From Paralichthys olivaceus (Eukaryota > Chordata > Actinopteri > Pleuronectiformes > Paralichthyidae), in assembly GCF_024713975.1 (NCBI RefSeq), contig NC_091094.1, positions 13,191,001 through 13,255,000 of the forward strand: 64,000 bases of DNA. The letters are read 5' to 3'. Within the stretch, counting starts at the first letter, position 1. Every line of letters starts with the position of its first letter. The position numbers and the translations under genes are program-made. Below the pieces are notes generated by a model. That model saw only the letters and a list, made by a program, of their open reading frames with translations. It made no database searches and had not been told where the DNA came from. Of this stretch, positions 11,824 through 25,900 are shown piece after piece.

Positions 11824-13944
11824 TTAGTGTAGCAGAGTGAGGAGTCCTATTGGGAGTAGAAGGCAAAGAGGCCAGGTCCCGAAGACAGAGGAGGCTCTAT
11901 TCTGCCCTTTTTCTTTCAGAGCACAAGCCTCGCCCCTGTACCCATGGTAGCACTGGCACTGGAAGTGTGTGCGGTAAAGTGTAAGCTCGGCTGGGCCAGG
12001 TGCTCCTGTAACCTTCAACTGGCCACCCTGACTGGTGATGCTGTGTGTTAAAGGGCTGAGGTGGAGGTACACGTCTCTGTCTTGTACTCTGCGGAGACAG
12101 CGGCCGTGGGACTTACACATCACCTGGCTGCAGTGCTCTGCTGCTGTCGACACATTGAGCAGGTACTGGCCCAGGAGTCCCTGAAGATACTTATTAAGGA
12201 TGGAGCAGCTCTTCTGGAGGATCAGAAAAATAAAGTTACACGCAAACCTCTAAACACTTAACTGCTCAGTATTAAACACATGCAGATATCTGGCATGGTG
12301 CATGAAATGCTTCCATTTATTTTTGAGCTGTACACTGTGCATTTTAAATGAATGAACAAATAAAGCTGTTTTCATACATGAACTCTGGAGAATGTCCGAT
12401 CAATTGTGTTGGGGCTTTCTCTAGAATTTTCCTTTCACAACACAACAACACAGAAATCTCCGGAGCGTTTAAGTGAGTGGTGGCACAGCATGCAGGAAGC
12501 AGGATGTAACATATAAATCCCACTGCGGAGATCACATGTTTTTGTTTTGCTGCAGAGGATCTCCTGCTGCGGTCTCAAAAGGGGTCATGTGGACATTCTC
12601 CAGAGGTTTTACTAGGGAGCTGGCCAAGCAAATTCGTCTCACTCGGACATTTGCATTCTCACATACAGTCCCTCCGGATAATGTCAGGAGATTATCCGAG
12701 GTTCAGGGCATGTCTGAAAGCTTAAATTAAGTATAAAAACGAACAGAGGGGGTTCACTTACATCACTGCTTGCATAGGAGGTGTCCCCCCAGAAGATTAT
12801 ACCTGCGGCTCCAAGTGCAACACTCTCACCAATGGTGGAGACCAGATCCATCTACAAAACATTGACGTACACAGTTCAGTGGTGTATTCTACTACGAGCA
12901 AAAAACACAAAAAAAAAACAGTGATGTGAAAACTAAAGATAACAGATAATGAAGCCTAATGTGCTTGATTAATTATTGAATTGGTGAACTAACCTCACTT
13001 AGAAGTGTCATCTCATTCATATACGTAGGTCGGGCATAAACAAAAACAGGATTCGCTAATCCATCCCCAACAGATGCCAGACGCATCGCCTCCTTCACTC
13101 TGTTCCGGACAAACAGACGCCCATAATTTGAAGAGCGTAGTACTGAACCCATGTATATGGATGGGAAGAATGCCGTACATTCCATCCACAACCAGTTCAG
13201 ATGATTATTGCGTGTCATCTCCACTGAGGGGCAGCGGCCTGTGTAGTTTTTCAGTCCAGTCATGTAATCATGGTTGTAACAGTCTGGAAACAGGTAGAAG
13301 CCCCACAGTTGATTTGGCCTCAGACTCTTGGCAAATTTTAGAGTCTCCAGCATAAATTTACGAGCTGACAACTCAAATTCCTGCTGTGCAACTTTAGTCA
13401 CTTGATCTGGGGTCCACTTAGGATTCATTTTGGCCAACATTTCACGAGATTTACTTCGATAAATATCTTTATTATCCCAATTTCGGATCCACAGTGGGCG
13501 CCACTCCTCCCAGTCAATAACAGCCAAGCCTTTTGCATCTGGTTCACGGATGTACTTCTGCACACCTCCGGGCATCTTTTCATAGTGCTGAGTGAGGCTG
13601 GCGAGCTGTGGAAGACCTCCATTCACTGCAGTGCCATCCCGCTTGTAATAAGGATACAAGCCGAGGCGCTCCTTGTAGAAAATTGTGAGATTCTGCCGGA
13701 CAAAGCCTTCATTGGGAGACGCCACAATGTCGAACTGGTCCAGAGATAGAGTTACACGATGTCGCGGAGCACACTCCTGTGTTGGGGCATTCCAGGCAAG
13801 AAGAACTGGCTTGTGGGAATATAATGGCCATCTTGTCTGCTTCACGTCTGCTGAACATAGGACTGTCCATAATGTAAACAGAGTCAGAAGCAGCCAAGGC
13901 AGCTGGCCAGCTGCAGTGAAGGGAGAGTGAAATACAGCCTCCAT
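11824..13944 (-). CDS. hyal2: Hyaluronidase-2, GPI-anchored
   Basis: Three coding exons on the minus strand, 12994-13944, 12762-12851 and 11824-12213, total 476 aa (human HYAL2 is about 473). A hydrophobic signal peptide covers about residues 16-33. The GH56 catalytic core carries the Asp-x-Glu pair in VIDWEEWRP (about D144 and E146), CAPRHRVTLSLDQFDIVASP and the YLFPDCYNHDY segment. The last exon encodes a Cys-rich EGF-like module (CKSHGRC ... CQCYHGYRGEAC) and ends in a hydrophobic tail (WPLCLLLPIGLLTLLH) typical of a GPI-attachment signal. The ATG at 13944 is chosen because a GTG two codons earlier is not a plausible start; a 5' UTR acceptor lies at 13973/13974. It cleaves high-molecular-weight hyaluronan at the cell surface or in lysosomes. 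The GPI tail and tusc2 as next gene support HYAL2 over HYAL1/3. Confidence 0.94.
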
Positions 13945-16900
13945 GGTCACTTCTCTCCTTCTCTATTCTTGCTCTAAAAAAAAAAAAGAGGCAGTTTTGT
14001 TCAATTCAGCCAAAATTAAAAACCACAAATTGTTCCAAATATATTTACAGATGATGATGATGCAGGGATCGGCACTTTTTCTAATAATGTCACAATAATT
14101 CAATACATGAAAAATAACATCTGTATGTGGACCTTCAGGTAATATTAACTGACTTTAAAGCAAAGTATTGATAGGGTACTTACTTAAAATAAATAGTTTG
14201 TGGATATCATTACTGTATAAACCTATGGTGCCCTTTTATATTATAACCTTTTATTATATGAAATAATTATCTGATATGCTTTTACTTGTGAGATTAGACT
14301 TTTTTAATTCAGTTTAATTTTACTGTTTGAATTTTTTATTGTATTTTTTAAAGATACATGTGATTGTTTGTATGTTTATGTTCTGACAGACATTTATTTA
14401 TTGAGATAAAATAATAAAAAGTATGAATTATAGAAAAGAGGATCAGGGCTGATGGGTACCAGTGTTACCACGTATGCTTCAGTGATCAGCTTCCTGTTTG
14501 ACACAAGTTCCATGAATCATGTTGCTCTAGAAATCAGTTTGGGGAAGTTCCTGTTGTTTAGAGAAACATAAATAGATAAAGAGGGTCAAATAAAACGCTC
14601 CTCTTCCCTGTGGCCTGCTTCTCTCAGACTCTTTGAAACTTGGCCACATGAGCTGAAAAGTGTCATTGAAAGTGAACGTGCTACGTTAGCTAGCGGCTCG
14701 TGTCCGCTTCCTGTTCTCAGTCTGACCTTTTCCGATGAGGAGGAGGGCGACGCGGGTTCGTTCCACTTCCACGCATGTAACCGTGGGATCGTTGACTTTT
14801 CCACGGCCCTGCCATGTGAAAACCACCGGCCGCGGTCCAGCTTCAGTCCATATCGGTGGAGGACGGCGGCTCCGGGCAGAGCTAACACCGAGCATCACTC
14901 AGACTGAGGGTTGAGCAACACCCGCCCGGCCAACCCCTCAGCCACCGAGGGGACGAGACTCATCGTTTACTTCAGCCTCCACATAAATTAATTATAACAC
15001 TCACACAATTTAGACATTTAAAATATCATAACTCTGTTTTAATGTCGTCTTTCTATCCAGACATGTGTGTGTGGGTGGGGGGGGGGGGGTTAATAACATT
15101 CCAAGTGCCACTCGAACCCCCCCCTCAAATAAAGGCAGAGTAGACTGTCCCCCAAACACAGTCCTGTTACGTCACGCGTGTAATCAGAGCCCCGGTTTAA
15201 AAAGTCACTTCCTGTTTTTATCCCTGCAAAACCTTTTCCTGCAGCTGTTAAAAGCTCACTGATGTGCTCTGGTCTTTTTGTGGCAGTAGAACATGTCCGT
15301 CACTTGTTCTGGTCTCGTGCCCACGCTTCTGTTTGTCTGCACATTTATTACCAAATACCTTCTCCCTCTCCTATGAAATGTATTGTTTGGCCTTACTACA
15401 CTTTACTACTCCAAAACTCATCAGTATTACGTTATTGATTTGATCCTATTACTTGCTAAATCACATATCCACCAATCTGAATTTTAATTGTTTGTTGAAA
15501 GAGTCAAACAAAAGATCAATTCAATACTAAAATTCCCAAAGAAGCTCTGAAAACACTGAATTTATGTTCCATCTGCAATATTTCCACTGATTGAATTCCT
15601 GCTTGTCATAATCCCCTGACATTATTTGCTATGTTTTATGTTTGCTTTGTTAATCGTTGATTTTGCCAAAAGCATAAAATATAAAATAAAAGCAAACCTC
15701 CTTCATGCATTATTATTTATCTTATTCTATTTTGATTTACTAAAATTTCAGTCATTATTATTTGTTTGAACGTTTTACTTTGTTGACTTTTTGCCGTCTT
15801 AGTTTAATTTATTTTATGTTGCACTATACTTGGGCTGCAATACTCAAATGTCCCCCATGAAATCAATGTGATATGACGTTTATTATTCAGACTCAGGGTC
15901 CACAAAGAAGACAACACAATCACATAAGGGATTGAATTTAGATTATTTGAATCTTATGTGTAAGTAAGATTTATTGTAGTTGGTCAAAGCAGTGCCAACT
16001 ATTCAATACATCTTTGAGAAACTCAATCTGAAAAATCTTTATATATATCTCTATATCTCAAGAAAACATGTTACAGAAACAGAGAATCTCCAGATCACTC
16101 ACATCTTTCTTTTTTTTGAAGAAGCTCATAATATGAGTATTTAAAAAGAAGAGAGTCACTTTGTCTTGTGAGTTGTTTGCAGCTTTTTGATTCAAGCTTA
16201 AGTAAGAGTTAACAACACTTTTTATGAGTTAACAAGTCACACAGTTTAATTGGTAATAATGTGACTTTGTTTTTAAATCTGATGTTCCCGAATTATGTAA
16301 CTTACCAGCAACCTCTTGCTCTCAGATGAATTGGGCTGTTGCAGATGATCGAGATCCGGATGCGTTCATCAGAAGGGAGCAACACAGTTGTTCGTACTGT
16401 GTGGAAATCCACCAGTGACCGGTCCTTTAAATATTCAGGAGACTCCACCTCTGTTTGAACTCGACTTTACAAACAAGTGTGTGAAGACTTGCCAACCTTT
16501 CATTTTCAATAGAGAGAGTGACTGTTGCTTCTCTGACATCATCAGAAATATTTAAAACCTAAACTGCTTGAAGTGGACAACTTTAATGTCACTAACAGGG
16601 CACACAAAATAATATTCTTAGTGTTTCGAGGCTTTTTTTCTGTTTAGTAGTTATTTCAGATTAAGAGTGTGGAAGCAAAGACAGCACAGTAAATAGCTGA
16701 TGATATCTTGACTGAAACAACAAACCTGCCATCGAATACACTAGAATTGCCTCAGAATTAAATAATTCATGTATTTAAAAGTCACATTTTGCTTGGTATC
16801 ATAACTTTTTTTCTACTGTGACAGCAACCCACGTCACACTGCTGCTTTTTTCCTACTGTGCACTGGGTCTAAAGACAGGTTTAACTGAAACCTATGTGAA

Positions 16901-19318
16901 GTTGCGTCATTCTTAAAGACATGGTTATGACTCATGCATTCACAAATATAGTTTTCAAGAGCTGAGAAGGTAAATATAGCTTACTGATAAACTTTAGTTA
17001 AGTCATCGACCCTTTGTGACTAAACTAATGACTTTGAAAATAGCTTTTGTGAGATATCTGTTTGAACTTATGACAAATAAAGCACATTTAATTACTTTTA
17101 TTGACAAGTCATATATTTTAAAACCATTTACTGCATTACACCATGAATAACTTTTAACCTTAAATATGCACTCACACCTCCTGACCTGTGGATTTCTCTG
17201 CTGAATGCTATGTTAATTCAACAGTTCCTTTTTGCCGCTGCTGTTTAGTCATTGGCAGGTTTCTAAAAAGAATGTAAAATAATTTACACATTCTAAGCTA
17301 ATAAGATAAAAGATTAGTCTTAATAGAATCTCAAAACCTGCCCTGACTTTCATCAAAGCCAAACCATGGGCTGTTTGCTGAGTCAGATTTTTTTCCTTTA
17401 ACCCTTATGCCACAATTCACCTCATGGCCTTGCATAATATTACAGTTCTGTGAAAGTAAACAACAAAAAGTAATTGTATCACCATGTCTCCCCCAGACTC
17501 AACTGATTTCAGCCAGAGGACTTGTGCAGGGTAAATTAATTTCATGGGAGCAATAAAGTGGAGTGGATTTTGGCACAGTCCTCTTTATCCTCTGAGCAGA
17601 ACAATATCAGAGACAGCTTTACAGAAACCACTTTCTCATGGAGACATGGAGATTGATGGCCTCCACTTCTCTCAACATCATCCATTCTTCAATAACACAC
17701 ACGCATGCACACACTTCATCGGCAATCAGTGTTTCGCCTTTGCAATTTCCTCTGCAGGTGGTTAATGTCATCACAGGTGGAGGTCGGGAACATTATATCC
17801 ACAGCATGGGCGTCCTGTCAGTTCTTTGTAGTGTTTACAACCTCTGACAATTACAAAAGACTCTTACAGCCATATTAAATATTTCTGATACAAAGACTCT
17901 AGAAAAAAACACATTAAATTCTGATGTAGCAGTTTTCTCACACTCGCTACATTTCACTTTTTATTAAAAATGACTTGCTGTCAAATGAACAAAACTGAAG
18001 ATGGAGGTTATTTATTCATTTAGATAATAAAAAGTATTTTCAATAGTCCTGATGTTATATAAATTAAAGAATTTTACAAAATAATTATTTAACAGTAAAA
18101 TATGATTTCTATTAGGCTCATTGACAGGAATTATAGTAGGTATAGTGGTCTCCAGGCGTCTAAAAGGAACGTACTAGTTTCTTTATCTTTCACTTCTAAA
18201 TCCTTCGATACAAGGAAGGATCTTTAGTCAAATGATGACTGGTATTAATGTTTATGGTGGAAGAGACCTTGGAAATTTTGTCAAACACGTCTATATTTTT
18301 GCTGAAATCTGCCAATTAAATTTGTACTTTTTTCAGTTGTGGTATGTGAACGCTCTGCTGGTTGCTTATAATGCTTGAATTCTCTTGAAATTTTCCCACG
18401 ACCTTTGTGCCCACAGGCATTTCCAGCCGGACGTGTGTAGTAAATATAATCTGCAGCGGTAAAAATAAAGTCATTATAGGCCATTAGTATGTAAAGTACA
18501 TCCTTAGATTTTCACCCCCCCTTGATCTTGATGATTTGCAAACTAAATGCACTCTACTGCTGTTCAGTGAAAATGAATGGATATAAAAAATAAAAGGACG
18601 ACACAGTTCAGCATTTTAAATTGTAATTAAAAAAGTTATAATAAATTAAAAGTGAAACATAATACGCCAAAACAGCAAAGAAAACAACAGGATCTCTTAT
18701 TAAACTGCTGCTGTGTACATGTGAGGCTCGGAGGTAACTGAAGCCAGTCCATCCATGACGTTAATCCACTCCAGATTTCGTGGGCAGCTGATTGTCAACT
18801 CCCTCAGATGTTACTGAAAAGCTGATCCTGTTCCATGCATGATAAAGCGAATCATGAGGGTGTCGATAAACTAAAGTGTGCAGCTAAAAGTTCCTGGTCT
18901 ATATATACTGTGACAGGAGAAAGAACTGGTTATATTCTCGTTGAAATCCTAGAGTTCAGTGAATCATACAAGAAAACTATCGGCAGCAACAACTCCAGGT
19001 CTGTCACACTTCATCCTGTGTCTGCACACACATTCACACATACATACATGCACACAAACCATGATCTGTAAACTGAGTAGGTTTTGCCAACTTGGCTACC
19101 TTCAACGTCCCCACCGGTGACCTATTCTGTGTCTGAACACAAGCCAAAAGATCACATGCAGAGGCTCAGCAACATTGCATCTGCCTGTCCACATAAGAGC
19201 ATCAAATATATCAAGAGATCATGTGTTTTTTAAAAAGGTGGTTCAGGCTTCCAGCTGAAGGGAAAACCACGGGACGGAGTTGACACAGTGGCTCGTCTGA
19301 GACAATCCTCAGACATTG
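13945..19318. other. Intergenic region between hyal2 and tusc2
   Basis: No coding exon recognised over about 5.4 kb. A GC/CpG-rich island at about 14640-14960 and a possible minus-strand 5' UTR exon ending near 16305 (donor GTAAGTTAC read on the minus strand) are candidate hyal2 promoter parts. The rest is AT-rich. HYAL1 and HYAL3, neighbours of HYAL2 in human, were looked for and not seen. The tusc2 3' UTR extends downward from 19318 for an unknown distance. Confidence 0.45.
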
Positions 19319-20386
19319 TCATGCTTCACAGAGAACAACTGGGAAATCTACATGGATGCATGGGTGGTCCAGCTTTATAATTCCCTGAAACAAAACAAGA
19401 GAGATTAAAATTATTTGAGCTAAAAATACAAAGAACTGGTGCTGGTGAACAATGTCCTAGTTTAGATTCCTAATTCCCTTACCTGAGGTGTTAGATTTTT
19501 TTGAATTCTTTTCAGTTTGGCCCTTTTACGTCCATTTTTTGTCACAATTGTTTCTTCATAGAACTCGTGGGCCAAGTCACCGTCTTCATCAAAGAACAAA
19601 GAGCTGCAGCAGAGAAGAAAACCACATATAAATAATGTGCCTGAGTGAACTCAAAACTTTGTACAGTCATGGCTTGACAATACAACGAGGCCAAATCATT
19701 TTAGAACCGCAACACAAATAAAATCTGGTGTTTGGATTTCAAGCCCACAAACCTGTGAGCAAAGGAAAAACAAACACCAGTTGCTTAGTTTGCTGAAGCC
19801 TCACCTCTGTTGGACTGTCAGCTGTTTCCTTGTGGGTAAAGTGCACTCTGACATTTCTGAAAGGTCAGAGTGCACGGTAAGCTAATAGGTCAACTATGAA
19901 TTAGGAAATAACCATTGGATAACAGAGGCGTATAAGATGAGAGTTACGACCACTACTGCAAAACCACATCTGCAGGAACCAAACAATACTACCTCATCAA
20001 GATTTAACTTGTTTCTCTGGAAGATTTTGGGCGCGAAGTGGACAGGAAGCTTAAAACTGATCTCAAAATGATAAAACTCCAAATTAGTAACCGAATACTG
20101 TTTTCACCTTATAGAAATGTCAATATGAGCTTCTATCTTGTGAGGCATCGTGATAACGAGAACATCACATTTCATCAGTACGCTATAATCGTTATTATAT
20201 TCGATGGAGATCACATGATCCTGAGGCTGTTATTTACCTCCGTCTAGTAAACACAAAAGGTGTTCTGCCTCGGAAACTTCGAACTCTGGCCAGGGACTGC
20301 TCATTTCCATCTTTGGTTGGGTCATCCACGCTAACTGAGCCAGAAAAAGGCCAAAATCCTTTGGATTTGGAGCCGCTGCCGCCCAT
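19319..20386 (-). CDS. tusc2: Tumor suppressor candidate 2 (FUS1)
   Basis: Three coding exons on the minus strand: 20238-20386, 19483-19603, 19319-19384, totalling 336 nt or 111 aa (human TUSC2 110 aa). The N-terminus MGGSGSKSKGFWPFSG retains the N-myristoylation consensus Gly2. The core FVFTRR, then SLFFDEDGDLAHEFYEETIV, KRAKLKRIQKNL and IKLDHPCIHVDFPVVL follow the family almost residue for residue. Known family role: myristoylated mitochondrial/membrane protein linked to calcium handling and apoptosis. The ATG at 20386 is chosen over an in-frame ATG 11 codons upstream because only it exposes the myristoylation glycine. It lies between hyal2 and rassf1 as in human 3p21.31. Confidence 0.96.
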
Positions 20387-22905
20387 CTTCAGCTGCTGCA
20401 CATTATTTTCTTGGGTCACAGAACTGGCAGTGGTGCTACAGCGTCACTGTATCAGATGGGAGTTGACCTTCAGGATAAGACACATGAAAAAAAGAACACA
20501 TGAAAGGTTAACTTCTTCTGGTATATTACCAAAACAGGCACGATGATTTTTACATCACAATTTAACTTCAATCTTCAATTTATGATAGAAAATAAGAAAA
20601 ACCACAAGATCATGGTTTTGGGAGCAAATTGCAAACGCTCGTGTAGATGATTACACATCACTGTTTGTCTGACTTTCCTTTTCTTGTGGTTGACACAACA
20701 AAAGAGAGACAGGAAACAAAGCCCAGACTGCTGAAGAGTCCAGCTGGTTTATAATGCACATGTCCTGAATGTCTGAATGTAGCAGGCCGGTGACATGACA
20801 GTACAACCAGACGACTGCCACGGACACATGGAGGAGCAGCACACTGTGTCATGATGCGTAGATCCATGTCCGACATTTGGAAAAGCCCAGGACACATCGG
20901 TCAGCTGTGCTCGTGTCCAGAAGGCTCGTTGACATTAGTTTACCTGGGGAGGGGAAGCTAACGTTGCTAACCTGAACCGACAACACGCAGGACGAGTCCC
21001 TACACGCGTGTTACTCGCTGTCATGTCACTTTATGCGCTGGCTGCTAACGTTAGCTTCAGATCAAGACAATTAGCTCCCCGTTCCTAGCATTAGCCAGGT
21101 CGACATGTTCTCGTCTGCTTTGCAGGACAACGTTCACTGACGTTGCCAGATGCGAACGTTAGCTGCGTTGCTAACCGGCGTCTTTCGCTTCCGTCTGGCT
21201 GATCACGTACCTAAAGTGTCCCGTTCGCTGGAGAGAGTGTCTCCTGGAGGAGTTTGCCTCGGTGGGATGATACGGTTGCACAAGCTCGGACCTTGTAACA
21301 CACACACACACACACACACGTCTGAGCTAGCTGTTTATGCTAACGTGACACACGTTGTTCTTCCTGGGTTCTATTACTGTCGACTGCAAAAGAGACGCGA
21401 GGAGCTGTCGCCGCTGCGTGGACGGGAGGGACAACAGCGGGTAAAGAAAAACCCCTGTCATGTTTACGTTTAATATTTTACAATCGGCTTTCAAGTTTTT
21501 ATTTTAAATCTGTCAAAGACATTTGTAGAATAGTTGTTTATGTATTTTTGGACAGGTTTGATTTGCAAAGCAGAAACTCTTCCATAGTTACATGGCAACA
21601 TAATACTTAATCGTCAGCCCTGGCTTCTGAATGGTTAAGTGGGTTAATATGCTGCATGTGCTTGGAACTTTGAGGTACCACTACTCCTTGACCCTGTTCA
21701 TATTCCTATGCACAGTTTTGTATTTGAAGAACACATTTTTCAGTTAACATTTCAGCCAGACTTTTTTTGTTGTTGAAGCCCCATAGTCCACTCCACTCTG
21801 TGTAAGAAGGTATTTTCAAGAAATAGACAAAGCCAAACTCACAGTAGTCTTTTTTTATTTGTCCTCTTTGTAACTTTGTAGCAGCTAGTTCGAAATGTTT
21901 TGTATATATATTAAGTTGTTATGATGTTCTTATTATTATTTACATTATTAAAATTGTGTGGCCAGCAAACACTGTTATCTACCTGGGGCTGTTATTCATA
22001 GTTTGGGTTTAGCATTATGTTGCAAATAATGAAACTCTTAATGCTGCAACATGCAATGGCTTTAGAGACAATAACTTGCTTCCACATACCAACAGCCTGC
22101 ACGAAGCTTAGTCCATATTCAGCTTCAGCTTAGTTTTAACACCTTTAGGATGAGTTTGAACAAACACTGTAAACCAGGCCTTAACTTCCAACACCAGAGC
22201 CTGATCACACTGAATCTGTGGCCAACTGAGAGTCAATTACTGCAGCCAGGTTCCAAATCCTTGTGGAAACCCTGCTCTGAAGAGTGCACAGTGTTATTAC
22301 ATTCCTAGAAAATCGGAAAAGATGGTTAATATTCCTTGTCTGTTTGAGTCCATTTACTTTTTGCCAAAAAAAACAGTTTTTTCACACCAAACCTTGATCA
22401 AACCTCTTACTTTGTGTCAAATTTAAAATCGCTGCAACAACAGCATTAAATGACCCATTATTTACTATCATCAGTTTCTTTGAATATTAGAATTTTAAGT
22501 TTTAACTTATTCAGATCCATTTCACAGGTTTAATAAAGTGCCAAACTTTAAAAAAGAGTCTCAAAAAAGGAAACTAAATGTAACATAAAAATATAAATGC
22601 AAAATATTTCTTAACACCACTATAGATAATCTAACCAAGAGTTTTTCAAGGATTAACTGCAATGGATAGTTTGTGGTGATCTTAAATGTTTTTTGCCAGT
22701 TCACAATAGTGGTTAAACTCACACACTCAGTGGCAGTGTCTTCAGGTTCTCTCTAAATGTAACAGCAGTATCCCTTCTTCTAAAACAACCCTTTTTCTAC
22801 ACAGTGTCATTGTCAGGTCTTCTCACTTTTCCATTGCTTGAAATATTCGTATTGATCCGTGATACTGATCCATGATGGCAGCAGAAGGCTCTTTTTCTCT
22901 CAGAG
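20387..22905. other. tusc2 promoter region and rassf1 3' flank
   Basis: No coding exon recognised. The segment about 20930-21440 is CpG-rich with repeated GTTAGC words and a short (CA)n at 21299-21320; it is the likely tusc2 promoter. From about 21480 to 22905 the sequence is AT-rich and should contain the rassf1 3' UTR (stop at 22906-22908); minus-strand AATAAA (TTTATT near 21852) is one candidate end. Confidence 0.45.
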
Positions 22906-25900
22906 TCAAGCAGGTGTATTAATCCTCGCCATCGCCTGCTTCGTCCTTTCTCTCGCAAGAGTGTAACGCTTCACAATCTGCCGGACATGCTCCTCTTCTT
23001 CTCGTTTCAGGATCCGCAAAAAGTTGCACAGCTCAGGAAAGCTGAACGCATCCCACTGTGGAAGAGGGTAAGTTCAAAGCACTTTTACGTATCACACGTT
23101 AACTGTCAGGATATAATGAAGACTTCTCATATGACCAAATGGAAACTTACATTGACATCCCCAGTGTCATTTTCTTTCAAAACCAGACTCAGGACTTTCT
23201 CACTGGGTCCAGCACACAGGCGTAGGTAGAGTGGACAGACATCGTCAGACATTTTGCGCGTGTACACTAAGTAGAAAGGGAATAAAAAAATAAAAATGCT
23301 ATACTTGATAACACAGTTCTGTTTTACTTTAACACACAATATCAAGAACACTACCTTGACCTTGTCTTTCAGTGCGTTCAAACAGGGCAAACTTGGCCGG
23401 GTTGTCCACCACAGTGAACTTGTTGAGCAGCGCCTCAATGACTTCCCGTACCCGTGTTTGTGAGCTTATGTGCAGGTGCTTTGCAGTATCTTTGGGGAGG
23501 TAGAAAGATGTCCGCCGTTTCATCCGCCTGTCCTGCTGATCTCCGTCTTGTGTCGAGCACATCAGGCTCTGAGGAGGAGGGAGGGAGATCGGCCGAAGCA
23601 ACTGAAAGTGGACCTTGATGAAACCAGTGTAGAACCCGTCTTTATTCTGAAGGTGGACATATGGACAGGATTAGATGGGGAGTGAAAAGGTGCATGGGTA
23701 TAGTTTGTAAACCACTTTTAACATGTAACTAAAAAAAGAGAAATTACACAAACAAGTGAAAAAATAAACAGAAAAAAGTAATATTTACAGTGATGAGGAA
23801 AAAAAACACTTAATGATACACTTAATAAACACATATTCTTACCCTTTCTCCATAATTAATAATTATGTTTTGGGTATGTAGGTTTACGAGTTATATATGT
23901 TTTAATATGTTGTTTACCTGTGCTCTATATTGTATATAATCTACAAAAACACATGTGACAATGAATACATTATAAATAATTAAAAAAGACTATATATATA
24001 TTTTTACATATATAACTTGCACCTTCATACCCAAAATCAAATATAAACAAACAAAAAGGAGAGGAAGATAAAGTATGGAAAAATAAATATTAAGTGACCA
24101 AATAAAGTGAACCCATATATAAAACTGTAAGTTCAGAAATATAGTTTATGTGTCACTCACCACCATCATGGAGAGATTACTGTTGATCTGAGCGTTATAC
24201 TCTTTAACCTTCTGCTGAATCTCCCCGACACTTAAACCCTGTTTACCCAAATCGATCTGTTCATCCTGAAATGTAAAGAACGGGGGAAAAAAGGGGTCAC
24301 AAGGTTTCAGCAGAAAGCGTGTGAGCTTTCAGGATGAAGAGAAAGTGATGAAGCAGAAGAAAGAGTAAAATAAACAAACTCTATCATCTCAAATGAAGCA
24401 ATGCATGAATCAAAATCACTAAAAGCAGAAAGTGGAAACTGCTTTGTGCCTCAGGAATAATCAGCTTTTCCACTGCTTCCCCGTTGACCCTCTGACCTTT
24501 TGAAAGAAAGATGCACATGCAGTAAAATACAGCTCCAGCTCCGAGCCACTGTCCTCTGCTGTATTTCCCAGGGTCATTTTCTCCGAGGTTTAGATGAGCG
24601 GGACCTTAGATGTTTTACTATTTCTGTCATCCACACTATCTTAGAATAATCTCCAGATCTGTGGGTCCAAAATGTCTCTGCTGTCCTTTGTCTGTTTGGA
24701 GAAAACTGATCCCACTAACAGCTCTACAGCCCCAGCTTTCCCATCAGCTCCTCCCTGGCAATAAAACTTCACAAAGATATCTGAAGGGGCCGGACCACTC
24801 CCACTCCCACTCCCACTGAGATCTGCTAAAATATTTTATTTAAAATATTTTACTCATGTTATTGTTCATGTGTGAAGAGAGTGTAAAAATGGATTATGAT
24901 ACATTACAGATGGAAAAGCATTTGCTCTTGTTCATATTACTCATTATTGTCCATATCATGACTCAAACTGTCCAGTTCTGGCTTCGCTGAGGGTCGAGCA
25001 GAAATAGAAGTATTTGAACCTTCAAAATAAAGACATATTTACTTGTACATTCTAAAAAAGAGGCTTCCGAACATATCAGCAAAAACAACAAAAAGCATGA
25101 TCTTTGGCATGACTGGCTTTTCAATTTCTACACAGAGATTCACTCTGATTTTGCATGTGTTTCAAATCAGTGAAGTACTGCAGCAAAGTCAGTTTGTGAA
25201 AATGACAGCTGTGAGGTTGATCCGTGCATAATGAGCCAAAAATATGAAATATTGATGACAAAGTAATCGAGCCAAAGCTCATTCATTTGGGGTTGATACA
25301 TGTAAAAAAACAGACTTTAAATCTGGTGAGTGGTGGTTTGTTGATCACAGTGGTGTCAGTATTTTGCAGCTCTGTAATAAGGACATCTGTCTTATTTGTA
25401 AGTTGTTAAGTTGTCCCCTCCCCTCAGCTCTCTCCTCAGTTACTTTCTGTATAGAGGCCTCAACAATGAAGAGGTAATAAATCTAGTATCTTTGTGGCAC
25501 AATAAAACACAGCAGACAGCAGTGGGCAATCTGGTTGACTCCATCTGCTTTGACCCGCCCACCCACACAACACTAACAATGAATTATTTTATTTCTACAA
25601 CGATCATTTTGGCTTGGTTGGTTATTTCAATCTTTCTTTGTAAATAATCTTTAATGTTTGATTGAAGATTGATTGTATCTTCCTGGAGGACAGTAATGCT
25701 TTCTGCGTGTGTAACCGCAGCTTAATTCCTCACCACATTAGTGTCTGTCTCGATGGCGTCAACAGAGAAGTCTCCCTGGTGTGTGAACAAACCTCCATCT
25801 GTGCTGCAGTCCAGTCGGATAAATGGTCGACAGCGGTAGTGACAGGTGTAACTGCAGTCTGAAAGAGAGAGAGAGGAGAGAGAGAGATAGAGAGAGTATA

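Noticed and set aside
13945-19318. Possible HYAL1/HYAL3 paralogue between hyal2 and tusc2
   Set aside because: Looked for GH56 motifs such as the DWEEWRP block on both strands; none present outside hyal2.
21150-21473. 107-codon plus-strand frame upstream of tusc2
   Set aside because: Falls in CpG-rich promoter DNA and reads through a CA repeat; no splice or protein support.
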